Shown here: positions 10,769 through 19,888 of the stretch, one piece after another
Position numbering within the stretch: position 1 is the first letter of the stretch
Layout: each line of letters begins with the position of its first letter
Assembly (NCBI GenBank): GCA_937975645.1
Contig: CALJTV010000031.1
Coordinates: 21,564-85,563 of the forward strand
DNA: 64,000 nt
Origin: an uncultured Dehalococcoidia bacterium
GTDB taxonomy: Bacteria > Chloroflexota > Dehalococcoidia > GIF9 > UBA5629
Direction: 5' to 3'
The notes under the pieces: model-generated
Database searches by the model: none
What the model was told of the DNA's origin: nothing
Seen by the model: the letters and a program-made list of their open reading frames with translations, nothing else
Made by a program: the position numbers and the translations under genes

Positions 10769-11629
10769 TTAAGAGTGCAAGGCTTCAGCACCTCCGGTGA
10801 GGTCAAGAAGCTCTTTGGTAATCATTTCCTGTCTTGCTTTATTCAAGACCAGAGTCAGCTCCTGGATAACTTGGTTGGCATTGTCAGTGGCATTACGCAT
10901 GGCTACCATACGCGCCGACTGTTCGCTGGCTATCGCCTCGAGTATGTCGTGGTATACAGACATCTCAACGAACCGGGGTAGGAGCTCGTTCAGGACGAAA
11001 CTAGGGTCTGGTTCATATATATATTCCGCGGTCTGTGTTTTGGGCAGGACTGCTGGTTCGACGGGAAGTAAAAGCTCTATTCTCGGTTGCTGCACCATCG
11101 TGGTCACGAAACGGGGATAAGCTATATATACCTGGTCGATGTAACCGCTGACATAGTCGTCGATTATAATATGGGATATCGGAAGTGTATCCAGCAGCGA
11201 GGGGTGGTCGCCTATGTTTGTGAACTCAGCCCTGATATCGAGATGATGGCGGTGCATAAAGTCCCGCCCTTTGCGTCCCACGGTGATGAGCGTTACCGGC
11301 ACTTTTTGTTGCAGAATAAAGTTGGCTGTCAGGCGGTTCATGTTTGTGTTTAGTCCGCCACACAGACCTCGGTCGGTGGTGATGTGCACTACAGCAATTT
11401 TCTTGACGGGTCTTTTTTCTAGCAGAGGGTGGAAAGCCCCGTCTTTGGAAGCAGCGGCTGCCAGATCAGCGATTACCTGGTTTATTTTTTCGCTATATGG
11501 ACGTCCTGCCAGTGCTTGCTCCTGAGCGCGTCGCATCCTTGCAGTGGCGATCATTTCCATAGCCTTGGTGATTTTGGCTACGTTCTGCACGCTGCGGATG
11601 CGACGACGCAGAAGGCGTGGACTGATCAT
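10769..11629 (-). CDS. atpG: ATP synthase gamma subunit
   Basis: 286 residues. N-terminal helix SPRLLRRRIRSVQNVAKITKAMEMIA and C-terminal ATDNANQVIQELTLVLNKARQ helix form the central rotor coiled coil; TDRGLCGGLNTN is the conserved middle motif. Starts one base after the atpA stop. Normal length. Confidence 0.97.
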   Translation of the reverse strand: MISPRLLRRRIRSVQNVAKITKAMEMIATARMRRAQEQALAGRPYSEKINQVIADLAAAASKDGAFHPLLEKRPVKKIAVVHITTDRGLCGGLNTNMNRLTANFILQQKVPVTLITVGRKGRDFMHRHHLDIRAEFTNIGDHPSLLDTLPISHIIIDDYVSGYIDQVYIAYPRFVTTMVQQPRIELLLPVEPAVLPKTQTAEYIYEPDPSFVLNELLPRFVEMSVYHDILEAIASEQSARMVAMRNATDNANQVIQELTLVLNKARQEMITKELLDLTGGAEALHS

Positions 11630-11630
11630 A

Positions 11631-13142
11631 CTAATAGCTCACTGTCTTTTTGAATTCTTCAATTGCCTTCTTCAAGGCTTCTTCCGTCTCGGGCTTTATC
11701 TCCTTGTCTGTGGCTATGCGTTTGCCAATTTCGGGATGATTGGTCTCCATGAATTGGTGGAAGTTCTGCTCGAAGGCAGCTATTTTGTCCACCGGCACAT
11801 CGTCCAGATAGCCATTAACGACAGCGTAAAGTATGGTCACTTCTTTTTCCAAGGGCATTGGTGCATACTGTGGCTGTTTTAGTACCTCAGTTATGCGCTG
11901 TCCGCGCTCCAGTTGAGCCCTGGTAGCCTTGTCCAGATCGGCGGTGCCGAATTGAGCGAAGGTGGCGAGTTCTCTGTATTGGGCCATTTCCAACCTGAGT
12001 CTGCCAGCCACTTGTCTCATAGCTCTTGTTTGGGCGTTGCCGCCTACCCTGGATACTGAGAGTCCTGCGTTTAGCGCTGGACGGATACCAGCATTGAAGA
12101 GGTCTGTCTCGAGGTATATCTGTCCATCGGTGATGGAGATAACATTAGTCGGGATATATGCAGCGAGGTCACCTGCTTGGATTTCGATTATAGGCAGGGC
12201 GGTAAGAGAGCCTCCGCCATATTCCGGTGCCAGTTTTGCAGCCCGTTCCAGCAAGCGGCTGTGGAGGTAGAAGACGTCGCCAGGGTAGGCCTCTCTGCCG
12301 GGCGGGCGCCTCAGTATAAGAGAGATCTGGCGGTAAGCCCAAGCGTGTCTGGTCAGGTCATCGTAGACAATAAGTGCGTCTTTGCCCTGCTCCATGAATT
12401 CCTCGCCGATGGCGCAGCCAGAATATGGTGCCAGGTATTGCAAGGGTGCTGGGTCAGAAGCGGTGGCTACCACAACGACTGTATGTTCCATGGCACCGTA
12501 ACGTTTGAAAGTGTCTATCACCTGGGCTACCTTGGAGGTCTTTTGCCCGATTGCCACATAGATACAAATGAGGTCACCACCTTTCTGTGCGATGATGGTG
12601 TCTATAGCTATGGCTGATTTGCCCACGGAGCGGTCACCTATTATCAGTTCGCGCTGCCCTCTGCCGATGGGGATGAGGGCATCGACTATTTTTATACCAG
12701 TGTGTACTGGTGTATTCACCGGCTGCCGCATGACCACATTGGGTGCCACTCTCTCTACAGGGCGGGTTTTTGTGACTTTAATAGGACCCAGGTCATCTAG
12801 GGGATTACCTAAGGGATCTATGACTCTCCCTATCAACTCAGTGCCAACTGGCACTTCCACCACTCTGCCGGTGCTCCTGACCTCGTCACCCTCTTTAATC
12901 TGACTACAGTCGCCGAGGACGACGGCAGCAACACAGTCTTCTTCGAGGTTAAGAGCCAGCCCCATTATGCCGTTCGGGAATTCGACAAGCTCGTTATACT
13001 TAGCACCTTGTAAGCCCTGTATACGTGCCACCCCATCGCCAACTTCGATAACGGTGCCCACGTCCACCATGCTCACTGTGGCACCGAACTGTCTGATTTG
13101 TTCCTTGATTATGGATACTATGTCTCGTTCTCTGGTTGTCAT
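11631..13142 (-). CDS. atpA: ATP synthase alpha subunit
   Basis: 503 residues. The P-loop at 169-176 reads GDRSVGKS; the usual form is GDRQTGKT, so the site differs slightly but keeps the Gly-Lys-Ser core. The arginine-finger region [19 protein letters not shown] is present. Non-catalytic nucleotide-binding F1 subunit. Preceded by a GGAGG site, 34 bases after atpH. Confidence 0.98.
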   Translation of the reverse strand: MTTRERDIVSIIKEQIRQFGATVSMVDVGTVIEVGDGVARIQGLQGAKYNELVEFPNGIMGLALNLEEDCVAAVVLGDCSQIKEGDEVRSTGRVVEVPVGTELIGRVIDPLGNPLDDLGPIKVTKTRPVERVAPNVVMRQPVNTPVHTGIKIVDALIPIGRGQRELIIGDRSVGKSAIAIDTIIAQKGGDLICIYVAIGQKTSKVAQVIDTFKRYGAMEHTVVVVATASDPAPLQYLAPYSGCAIGEEFMEQGKDALIVYDDLTRHAWAYRQISLILRRPPGREAYPGDVFYLHSRLLERAAKLAPEYGGGSLTALPIIEIQAGDLAAYIPTNVISITDGQIYLETDLFNAGIRPALNAGLSVSRVGGNAQTRAMRQVAGRLRLEMAQYRELATFAQFGTADLDKATRAQLERGQRITEVLKQPQYAPMPLEKEVTILYAVVNGYLDDVPVDKIAAFEQNFHQFMETNHPEIGKRIATDKEIKPETEEALKKAIEEFKKTVSY

Positions 13143-13176
13143 ACTGCCCTCCTGAATGGCATCATCTTCAATGGCA

Positions 13177-13716
13177 TCATCTTCCAGCCCCGGCTAAGGT
13201 CTTCTTGAGAGCCTGTAATCTGGTTCGGATGCTGCCGTCGATTAAGCTGCTGTCGACACGGGCGATAAAGCCACCTATGATGTTGGGGTCTACTTTTAGA
13301 TTCAATACGACTTCTCCACCGGTGACTGATTCTAGATATTTCTTGATGTTTTCCCTCTCTGTCTCGCTCAGAGGGATAGCTGTGACGACTTCGGCGTGTT
13401 TTATGCCATATTGCTCGTCGAGGAGACGTCCGTAGGCTTGAACCACCTGCTCAAGCTCTCTAAATCTTCCTCTCGCGATCAGGAAATAGGCAAGGTTTAA
13501 AGGTAGCTGGCTTATTCCTGTAAGCCTTTCACGCAGCAGTTCTAGTTTGGAGTGGAGGGGTATTTTTGTGTTCTCAGCGAATGCCACTATCTCCGGGTCT
13601 GTAGCTAGCTTCGCTATTTCTGTTAGCTCAGAGCGCCATTCTTCGAGCTTGCCATTTTCTCTGGCAAGCTCGAACATGGCTTCGGCACAACGTCTGGCAA
13701 AAGTTGTTGCTAGCAT
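13177..13716 (-). CDS. atpH: ATP synthase delta subunit
   Basis: 179 residues. N-terminal six-helix domain ([21 protein letters not shown]) binds alpha; the C-terminal [24 protein letters not shown] motif is the family signature. Joins F1 to the peripheral stalk. Lies 14 bases after atpF. Confidence 0.96.
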   Translation of the reverse strand: MLATTFARRCAEAMFELARENGKLEEWRSELTEIAKLATDPEIVAFAENTKIPLHSKLELLRERLTGISQLPLNLAYFLIARGRFRELEQVVQAYGRLLDEQYGIKHAEVVTAIPLSETERENIKKYLESVTGGEVVLNLKVDPNIIGGFIARVDSSLIDGSIRTRLQALKKTLAGAGR

Positions 13717-13730
13717 AAACTAATCCTGTA

Positions 13731-14228
13731 TCACTTGTTAAGCAAAGGACTTTCTTTGAGCGTTTCTTCGATGAGCCTGCGGTGCTTTTCCTTATCAAGT
13801 GTCTCTCTGATCACCTTTTCTGCAGCCATCACAGCGATGTCAGCGAACTCATGGCGCAGCTCCTCAATCACCCTGTCACGCTCCTGCTGTATTTCCGCAC
13901 GTGCCTTGGCAATAATGGCTTCGGACTCCTTGCGGGCGCTCTCTCTGGCTTCCTCTGTGAGCTTTTCTCCCATAAGGGCTGCCTGGGCTATGATGGCCTG
14001 TCCCTCCTGACGGGCTTTTTCTATCTGTGCTCTTATTTCGTCTTCACTGCGTGCTGCTTGCTGTTTTATCTGCTCCGCCTGTTCCATGGCTTCTCTGATC
14101 CTCGCTTGCCTCTCGTCAAGCATTCTGAGCACTGGTCTGTACAGGACAATGCTAAGAAGGACGAATAGGATAATGAAGTTGACCAGAAAAGCCAGCAGAA
14201 GCGGCAGATTTATTCCAATACCTTCCAT
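13731..14228 (-). CDS. atpF: ATP synthase b subunit (peripheral stalk)
   Basis: 165 residues: one N-terminal membrane helix (about 8-28), then a long charged helix rich in Glu, Arg, Gln and Ala that dimerises as the stator stalk. Only one b gene is present. GGAGTG precedes the ATG by five bases. It follows the 41-aa membrane protein, not atpE directly. Confidence 0.96.
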   Translation of the reverse strand: MEGIGINLPLLLAFLVNFIILFVLLSIVLYRPVLRMLDERQARIREAMEQAEQIKQQAARSEDEIRAQIEKARQEGQAIIAQAALMGEKLTEEARESARKESEAIIAKARAEIQQERDRVIEELRHEFADIAVMAAEKVIRETLDKEKHRRLIEETLKESPLLNK

Positions 14229-14259
14229 ATCACTCCGTTCTCTATTTCAACTTAAGTTC

Positions 14260-14385
14260 TCAGTCTGCCAGAATGAATGAGCCAGTGATGAACGCGGTGA
14301 TAAGAAGCCCGGCAAATACTATAGCGCCTACTATTATGGCGCCGATTATGACACTCAAAGAAGTCGGCAGGTTTCCATTTTCCAT
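14260..14385 (-). CDS. 41-aa single-pass membrane protein inside the ATP synthase operon
   Basis: A complete small gene (ATG 14385-14383, TGA 14262-14260) preceded by a perfect AGGAGG six bases before the ATG. Residues 11-35 form one hydrophobic helix with a glycine-zipper look (VIIGAIIVGAIVFAG), followed by ITAFITGSFILAD. It lies 34 bases after atpE and 31 bases before atpF, all on the same strand. I do not recognise it as a standard Fo subunit; it is neither b', AtpI nor AtpZ (AtpZ is at 15621). Possible roles, by inference only: c-ring assembly factor, small accessory Fo subunit or a remnant. Confidence 0.75.
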   Translation of the reverse strand: MENGNLPTSLSVIIGAIIVGAIVFAGLLITAFITGSFILAD

Positions 14386-14419
14386 GTTGTTCCTCCTCCT
14401 GTCTGTCACAGCAGTCTGG

Positions 14420-14650
<231 letters not shown>

Positions 14651-14664
14651 CTATGTACCTCCTT

Positions 14665-15624
14665 CTAAGAATGTTCTCCCTCGGTGTGAGGGGTTAAAGC
14701 AATAATGCCAAATACCAGAGTCAGCCCGGCAAAGATCAGCGCCTGAATAAAGCCGATAAGCAGTTCCAGCCCATAGAACGGTATGGTGGCAATGAATGGG
14801 ACAAGGAAACAGACGACGAGCAACAGTATCTCGCCCGCTGTCATGTTGCCAAAAAGACGGAAGGTGAAACTGATGATGCGGATGAAGTGGCTGAACACCT
14901 CGAGGAAGCCGACAAACAAGTTGATGAAACCAAAGGCAATGCCAGTGATGGCTGGTCTTATCTTTCCTTTGAAGAGATTGGTAATGCCCTCGCGTAGTTG
15001 GCCCAAGTTAAAGAAGCTGTTTAGATAACGTAATACTCCCAGCGACTTTAGTCCCCAGTACTCTACGAAGATGAATGACATGATGGCAATGGACAGAGGT
15101 ACATTTATATCAGTATTAGCCGAGCGGAAGAGAGGCACAAAGGTGTCACCGGCTTCTTTGATACCGATGGTGCCGAAGAATGGTAGCAAAGCCATATACG
15201 CGTTGGTGATGACGTAGAGGAATATAGTGGCTACGATGGGGAAGAGAGTGCGGGCGTTTTTCTCGCCGGCTGCGCCTTGGATAAAATTGAGCAGACTTTC
15301 CACGATTAACTCAGCGAAGTTCTGGAGTCTGTCTGGAACAAGCTTCATCCTGCGGGTGCAGAAGGCAAATAACACCACCAGCACTATTACGGTGAGCCAT
15401 GAGGCAAGGAGAGTATTGGTAATAACGAGCATGCGGTTTATGTGGATGATACCTTCTGCCGGAAGCTGCACATGGGGCTTGGGGACGCTGAGAAAATTGG
15501 GTGCTTGGATACCCAGCAGTTTAGAGCCTATGGGACCGACAGCGAATCCTATAGCTAAAAAAACCAGCAGGATTATGGCTATCCAAGCCAGTATCCTGAC
15601 TGAGCATCCCGGTCCCGTGTTCAT
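14665..15624 (-). CDS. atpB: ATP synthase a subunit
   Basis: 319 residues with five to six membrane helices. The signature FTFRLFGNMTAGE holds the essential Arg facing the c ring. N-terminus has an extra membrane helix (WIAIILLVFLAIGFAVG) and a long periplasmic loop before the canonical part, so it is longer than the E. coli protein. Start overlaps the atpZ stop as ATGA. Confidence 0.97.
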   Translation of the reverse strand: MNTGPGCSVRILAWIAIILLVFLAIGFAVGPIGSKLLGIQAPNFLSVPKPHVQLPAEGIIHINRMLVITNTLLASWLTVIVLVVLFAFCTRRMKLVPDRLQNFAELIVESLLNFIQGAAGEKNARTLFPIVATIFLYVITNAYMALLPFFGTIGIKEAGDTFVPLFRSANTDINVPLSIAIMSFIFVEYWGLKSLGVLRYLNSFFNLGQLREGITNLFKGKIRPAITGIAFGFINLFVGFLEVFSHFIRIISFTFRLFGNMTAGEILLLVVCFLVPFIATIPFYGLELLIGFIQALIFAGLTLVFGIIALTPHTEGEHS

Positions 15625-15947
15625 TTTGCTCTGTCTCTATTTTTGTCCTTCTCGATTCTTTGCTGTTCCAGATAAAACTGTCTCAGCATGCGGTAAAGGC
15701 CGTAGAATGCTACAACTGTGCCTATACCAAACCCTATTAGTGTGAACAGCGGTCGCTTATTAAAATTTTCCGGTCGGTCGAGCCAGAAGCCGATGCCGGT
15801 GGGTATCGCCAGGCTGAGTGCTACATACCAGCCAACGCTAAAAAGGAACCACAGCGGACGTACCCATTCTTTCTTTTGCTGAACTTTCTGCCCGCTTCCT
15901 CTGACTACACCCATATCGCCTATCCGAGTTAGTAGTGGCACTGCCAT
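15621..15947 (-). CDS. atpZ: AtpZ/AtpI-family ATP synthase accessory membrane protein
   Basis: 108 residues: basic N-terminus, two membrane helices (about 32-52 and 64-84) separated by GIGFWLDRPENFNKRPLFTL, the AtpZ-type loop, and a charged tail. AtpI/AtpZ proteins help c-ring assembly or ion uptake. First gene of the atp operon. An internal ATG 36 bases downstream (MGVVRGSG) is an alternative start. Confidence 0.8.
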   Translation of the reverse strand: MAVPLLTRIGDMGVVRGSGQKVQQKKEWVRPLWFLFSVGWYVALSLAIPTGIGFWLDRPENFNKRPLFTLIGFGIGTVVAFYGLYRMLRQFYLEQQRIEKDKNRDRAK

Positions 15948-15978
15948 ATTTCTGCTTCTTATAATAAGGGCTATCGAT

Positions 15979-16020
15979 GAAACGCGGGACCGTCGTGTTG
16001 ATAACCCTTTACCGCGTTTC
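15979..16020. repeat. Inverted repeat upstream of atp operon
   Basis: GAAACGCGG at 15979-15987 and CCGCGTTTC at 16012-16020 form a perfect 9-bp inverted repeat with a 24-base spacer, 32 bases before the atpZ ATG on the minus strand. It would fold in a 5' leader RNA or act as a protein site. No T-run follows, so it is not a typical terminator. The rest of the 190-base gap 15948-16137 shows no clear promoter. Confidence 0.5.
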
Positions 16021-16137
16021 TTCTGCTCAATTTCAGTTTATCAGATAGCCGCACCTTTTCATCGGACTTAAGCCTGATTTTTGTCTGTACCGATGGGATA
16101 TTGGCTTACCTGGGTGGTTGCGGTTTAGGAACAAAGT

Positions 16138-16932
16138 TCAGGACTTGCGTTTACCTAGATCATCCAGGTCAAGGGTGTTGATAAAGTCGTAGAACGCCGA
16201 CAGTTTCTTCAGTTCCTGTTCGTCAACCTTTCCCCTGTCCTCGAATTTATCCTTATCGCCCTCACCGGCTTTGTCGGCAGGTATCGGCTTGCCAGTGTCG
16301 CGATCTAGAAAAATGCCAGCTTTATCCAGCACTGATTCCTCCACATATATGGGCACTGTGGCCCTAACCGCCAGGGCAATAGCATCGCTGGGGCGCGAGT
16401 CAAGTTTGATCTTGCTAAGCAGCCATTCTTTACCCTCTTTGCGGGAACAGACTTCAAAGATGAGCCCGTGCTCAGTGGCTATTTCCAAGAAATGGTGGTG
16501 CTTTTCCTGCCAGCGGTTAATTATTTTGCCTTTATATTCTTTGCTCTGCCAGGTAATGTATGCTGTGGTTTCTTCCCCATAACCGCGGTGCTGGGCGCCC
16601 TCAAAGGGGAACCTGATATCTAGGGGGCAGGGGCTCTCGACGGGCTCAAAGATGATCTGTGCGTAGAAGGTGTCAGCGCGGAGGTCATTGACCACGATTC
16701 TGCTTACGGTAGTCCCTGAGGCTGCCTCTAAGGCAAGTATTGCGTTTCTGAGCAGGTCGTGGGTCATGGGGCGTGCCAGGTCGACGTTTTGTAGCTTTAT
16801 TGATATGGCGTCCGCCTCGGCTGGTCCAATCCAGATTGGCAGGTAACGGTCCGAACGTTTTTCCTTCAATATTACCACATGCTGGTAGTTCATCAAGCTG
16901 ACTCTAATGCTGTCGATGGTCATTTCGATCAT
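16138..16932 (-). CDS. Bifunctional nuclease family protein (DUF151) with inserted domain
   Basis: 264 residues from the ATG at 16932, chosen because GGGAGGA lies just upstream; the longer frame to 16992 has no ribosome site. Residues 1-96 ([43 protein letters not shown]) and 177-207 ([29 protein letters not shown]) are the two halves of the DUF151/bifunctional nuclease fold. About 80 residues (97-177) are inserted between them, with TWQSK at 127-131, [10 protein letters not shown] and EWLL (169-172). This insert resembles the free 80-aa protein at 31-273. The acidic-basic C-terminal tail (210-264) resembles nothing I know. Confidence 0.85.
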   Translation of the reverse strand: MIEMTIDSIRVSLMNYQHVVILKEKRSDRYLPIWIGPAEADAISIKLQNVDLARPMTHDLLRNAILALEAASGTTVSRIVVNDLRADTFYAQIIFEPVESPCPLDIRFPFEGAQHRGYGEETTAYITWQSKEYKGKIINRWQEKHHHFLEIATEHGLIFEVCSRKEGKEWLLSKIKLDSRPSDAIALAVRATVPIYVEESVLDKAGIFLDRDTGKPIPADKAGEGDKDKFEDRGKVDEQELKKLSAFYDFINTLDLDDLGKRKS

Positions 16933-17150
16933 GGGCTTTCCTCCCTTGTCCGCTACAAAAACCATTCTACTCCATCGTTCTTTGGGTGTCAATCGAAGGG
17001 TGGGAGCTGTGGTGGGACTGCTTGCTGACAGGAGATGTCTGGGGTACTCTTGCTGTGGCTCCTGGTGCAGGAGTACTTGTTATGCAGGTGTGGTATTGCG
17101 TAAAATTAGCCTGTACCCCTGCTTTAGCTGAGCTACATGGTGTAAGTATT

Positions 17151-17612
17151 ATGAAAGCTCTGGTGCAACGGGTGACAAAAGCTTCAGTGGCTATTGATAA
17201 CGAGGTGGTAGGGGCAATAGGACAGGGACTAGTGATATTTGTGGGTGTGGCTAGGGGGGACAGCGAGAAAGACGCTGTATACCTTGCCGACAAGATAGTG
17301 AACCTGCGCATATTCCCTGATGATGCTGGCAAGTTCAACCTTTCAGCACTTGACGTAGGTGGTGAGCTCCTAGTTGTCAGCCAGTTCACACTGCTTGCAG
17401 ATACCCGCAAAGGTCGCAGACCCAGTTTCGAAAATGCAGCTCCCCCGGACGAAGCCGGACCAAAGTTTGATTTCTTTGTTAGCTGCCTGCGCAACAGCGG
17501 GCTCAGGGTGGAGACAGGCCGCTTCCAGCAATATATGCTGGTGGAGATATACAATGACGGGCCGGTGACAATAGTGCTTGACAGCAAAGAAAGACCCTCT
17601 CGATTTCAATAG
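17151..17612 (+). CDS. dtd: D-aminoacyl-tRNA deacylase
   Basis: 153 residues starting [21 protein letters not shown] at the ATG 17151; the upstream in-frame region lacks family sequence. The two active-site motifs are SQFTL (in [19 protein letters not shown]) and GPVT (in [11 protein letters not shown]), which build the cross-subunit chirality filter of the homodimer. Removes D-amino acids and glycine from mischarged tRNA. Ends 56 bases before the Fur-family gene. Confidence 0.97.
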   Translation: MKALVQRVTKASVAIDNEVVGAIGQGLVIFVGVARGDSEKDAVYLADKIVNLRIFPDDAGKFNLSALDVGGELLVVSQFTLLADTRKGRRPSFENAAPPDEAGPKFDFFVSCLRNSGLRVETGRFQQYMLVEIYNDGPVTIVLDSKERPSRFQ

Positions 17613-17618
17613 ATTGCT

Positions 17619-17636
17619 GTAGCAAATAGTTGCAAA
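17619..17636 (+). promoter_or_regulatory. Operator-like element overlapping the fur-family promoter
   Basis: GTAGCAAATAGTTGCAAA covers the -35 hexamer of the promoter at 17630-17658. A very similar 18-mer, GTTGCAATAAGTTGCGAT, sits at 18125-18142 before the metal transporter (consensus GTWGCAAWWAGTTGCRAW). The overlap with the -35 would suit autorepression. An imperfect TTGCT/AGCAA palindrome precedes it (17614-17625). Confidence 0.5.
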
Positions 17637-17658
17637 CACTCGGACCGGCTGCTATAAT
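17630..17658 (+). promoter_or_regulatory. Promoter of the Fur-family regulator
   Basis: TTGCAA (17630-17635), exactly 17 bases, then TATAAT (17653-17658) with a TGC extension. Expected transcription start is about 17665, only three bases before the ATG at 17668, so the mRNA would be nearly leaderless. Confidence 0.65.
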
Positions 17659-17667
17659 TTGAGTGAG

Positions 17668-18102
17668 ATGAGTTGCGGTCAAATACTGAGGGAGCTGGGG
17701 TACCGTCTGACGCCGCAGCGGATGATGGTGGTTGAGGCATTACATAGCGCTGATAAGCATATCAGTGCTGAGGAGATCTATGCTCAGGTGCAAGCCAGAT
17801 ACCCCTATGCCAACATTTCCACAGTATACCGTACTCTCGATCTGTTAAAAGAGCTGGGGCTGGTCGTTGAGATCTCCATGGGTGATGACCGTGTCCGCTT
17901 TCATCCGGTGGACAGAGGTCATCACCATCACTTAGTATGCCGGAGTTGCCGCAAAGTGGTCGACATACCTGAGACTGCACTAACACCTCTCGCTGAAGGT
18001 TTGGGCAGGGAATACGGTTTTAAGGTAGAGCTTCAGCATATGGCTATCTTCGGCTTATGTGCCCAGTGCCAGCGGCAGGCAGAGCGGCGGACGGAAGACT
18101 GA
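17668..18102 (+). CDS. Fur-family metalloregulator
   Basis: 144 residues from ATG 17668. The in-frame TTG at 17659 directly follows the -10 box and cannot be used. Winged helix at 8-80 with YRLTPQRMMVVEAL and the recognition segment ISTVYRTLDLLKELGLV. The regulatory metal region contains the HHHHLVCRSC stretch, and CRSC plus CAQC form the structural zinc site. Fur, Zur and Nur cannot be separated by eye. Context argues for nickel or cobalt: the next operon is an ECF metal transporter carrying the same operator-like sequence, and a nickel hydrogenase lies beyond it. Confidence 0.9.
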   Translation: MSCGQILRELGYRLTPQRMMVVEALHSADKHISAEEIYAQVQARYPYANISTVYRTLDLLKELGLVVEISMGDDRVRFHPVDRGHHHHLVCRSCRKVVDIPETALTPLAEGLGREYGFKVELQHMAIFGLCAQCQRQAERRTED

Positions 18103-18124
18103 ACAGTTTTTTATTTTGGCTTGT

Positions 18125-18142
18125 GTTGCAATAAGTTGCGAT
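18125..18142 (+). promoter_or_regulatory. Operator-like element upstream of the metal transporter
   Basis: GTTGCAATAAGTTGCGAT, 33 bases before the transporter's first ATG, matches the element at the fur-family promoter in 13 of 18 positions and all of its GCAA/AGTTGC core. It also contains a TGCAAT/ATTGCA inverted repeat (18127-18146). I see no clear -10 box here, so its position relative to the promoter is unknown. Confidence 0.45.
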
Positions 18143-18175
18143 TGCACTTGATGCAGAAAAATAAGGAGGACGGGT

Positions 18176-18820
18176 ATGCATATCCCGGATGGTTTCATAA
18201 GTGCGCCGGTAGCTGTGGGAGGGGTAGTGGTGGCTGCCGGTGCGGTTGCCTGTGCTGTCAAGGTGACTAACAGGGGGCTGGGAGAGAAGCAGGTGCCATT
18301 GATGGGCGTACTGGCAGCATTCATCTTTGCTGCTCAGATGCTCAACTTCCCTGTGGCTGGAGGCACCTCGGGGCATTTCATGGGGGCGGCGCTGGCGGCG
18401 ATACTGCTTGGTCCGTGGGCTGGGCTTTTGATAATGACTTGTGTCTTGTTGGTGCAGTGTCTAGTGTTTCAGGATGGTGGGCTCCTGGCCTTGGGTGCCA
18501 ATGTTTTTAATATGGGAATTGTCGGTTGCTTTTTGGGGTACTACATTTATCAAGGTGTTACCTTGCTGATGGGTAACAAAAGGGTGGTGGTTCTGGTTGC
18601 TGGGGGCATAGCTGGCTGGGCGGCGATCGTCGTGGCTGCTCTTTTTTGTGCGCTGGAGTTGGGTATTTCCGGCACTGTGCCTCTACATGTGGTACTGCCG
18701 GCTATGGGTGGCGTCCATGCGCTTATCGGCATTGGAGAGGGGCTGATAACAGCAGCGGTGCTGGCGCTGGTGTTGGCTACCAGGCCCGACCTGATGAGGC
18801 TGGGCTCTCAGAGAGCTTAG
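18176..18820 (+). CDS. Nickel/cobalt ECF transporter S-component (CbiM/NikM)
   Basis: 214 residues, about six to seven membrane helices. The N-terminus MHIPDGF places His2 for the metal site in which the N-terminal amine and early His residues bind Ni or Co; GGTSGHFMGA supplies further conserved residues. MHIPDG starts are common in NikM-type proteins while CbiM proteins often start MHIMEG, so nickel is my preferred substrate (inference). Preceded by AAGGAGGA. First of four genes forming the transporter. Confidence 0.9.
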   Translation: MHIPDGFISAPVAVGGVVVAAGAVACAVKVTNRGLGEKQVPLMGVLAAFIFAAQMLNFPVAGGTSGHFMGAALAAILLGPWAGLLIMTCVLLVQCLVFQDGGLLALGANVFNMGIVGCFLGYYIYQGVTLLMGNKRVVVLVAGGIAGWAAIVVAALFCALELGISGTVPLHVVLPAMGGVHALIGIGEGLITAAVLALVLATRPDLMRLGSQRA

Positions 18821-18837
18821 AAAGGAGGGCAAAGACG

Positions 18838-19122
18838 ATGAAATTTCAGTGGTGGCATGGGGCTCTGATAGCCGGTTTTATCCTGGCGTTGTTGTCACCT
18901 TTAGCATCGTCGTCCCCTGACGGGTTGGAGCGGGTGGCTGAGGATAAAGGGTTCATAGGTGCAGCCAGAGAGTTCTGGTATGAACTTATTCCGGACTATA
19001 CCATGCCGGGTATCGGCAACGAGGCACTGGCTACAATCATTTCCGGTGTGTTCGGTACGGCGATATTGTTTGGCATAGGCTATGGGATTGCCAAAGCATT
19101 GAAGGCGAAAAGTGAAACATAG
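18838..19122 (+). CDS. PDGLE-domain transporter accessory protein (CbiN/NikN)
   Basis: 94 residues from the ATG at 18838, preceded by AAAGGAGGG. Two membrane helices (about 8-25 and 66-86) flank an extracytoplasmic loop with SSPDGLERVAEDKGF, the PDGLE motif of NikN/CbiN-type subunits, needed for metal loading of the M component. Its end overlaps the next gene by 11 bases. Confidence 0.88.
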   Translation: MKFQWWHGALIAGFILALLSPLASSSPDGLERVAEDKGFIGAAREFWYELIPDYTMPGIGNEALATIISGVFGTAILFGIGYGIAKALKAKSET

Positions 19123-19888
19123 CTTTATCGACCAGTACTGTGATTTAGATAGCTTTATCCACAGGCTTGACCCCAGGACGAAGTTTGTTGCCAGCCTTGC
19201 TTTTATTTTGGCAGTGTTGCTGACTCCGGCTGGAAAGTGGTGGATGTTTGTTTTCTATTTCCTCATTGTGTTGGGGCTGCTAATCTTTTCCAGACTGCCA
19301 CCCACTTATGCTCTGAAAAGGTCATTGGCTGTCATTCCGTTTGTTCTACTGATTGCCATTTTCATACCGTTCTTTAAGGAGGGGGAGATAGCTGGCAGCT
19401 ACAATATCTGGCTATGGAAGATATCGGTCACCTATAGCGGGCTTTTTGTGCTGGCGAATGTGGTGGCAAAAGCATGGCTGTGCATCCTCTGTCTTATCCT
19501 TCTATCGTCGACTACCAAGCTGACTGAGTTGCTCAGAGGGTTGCAGCAGCTCGGCGTGCCCCAGGCGATAGTGTTGATACTTTCCTTCATGTACCGTTAT
19601 ATTTTCGTTCTGATGGATGAGGCGATGAGGATGCAGCAGGCATATCAGAGTCGAGATATCGGCGGGAGCCTGCTGCGCCGACTAAAGACCTTCGGCAATA
19701 TGATCGGTGCCCTTTTCATTAGGAGCTATGAGCGTGGGGAGAGAATTTACGCGGCGATGGTATCTCGGGGTTTTGATGGGCAGGTGCGAATACTGAACCC
19801 TTTGAGGTTGAAAGGTGCCGATGTCTTTTTTGGTGTAGTTTTCGGTGTTTTGCTGATGTCACCCTACATAATCTTGTTAGTGCAATGA
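19112..19888 (+). CDS. cbiQ: ECF transporter T-component (CbiQ/NikQ)
   Basis: 258 residues with a GTG start inside the end of the N gene. N-terminal DLDSFIHRLDPRTKF is the CbiQ signature; five or so membrane helices follow, then coupling motifs MQQAYQSRDIG and MVSRGFDGQV in the cytoplasmic helices that contact the ATPase. Ends in an ATGA overlap with the ATPase gene. Confidence 0.93.
   Translation: MKHSFIDQYCDLDSFIHRLDPRTKFVASLAFILAVLLTPAGKWWMFVFYFLIVLGLLIFSRLPPTYALKRSLAVIPFVLLIAIFIPFFKEGEIAGSYNIWLWKISVTYSGLFVLANVVAKAWLCILCLILLSSTTKLTELLRGLQQLGVPQAIVLILSFMYRYIFVLMDEAMRMQQAYQSRDIGGSLLRRLKTFGNMIGALFIRSYERGERIYAAMVSRGFDGQVRILNPLRLKGADVFFGVVFGVLLMSPYIILLVQ

Noticed and set aside
16933..16992. 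20-residue N-terminal extension of the DUF151 protein
   Set aside because: The strong ribosome site belongs to the ATG at 16932; the extension lacks family sequence.
18103..18175. Cobalamin or NiCo riboswitch before the metal transporter
   Set aside because: The gap is only 73 bases and shows no riboswitch core; the operator-like repeat is a better explanation.
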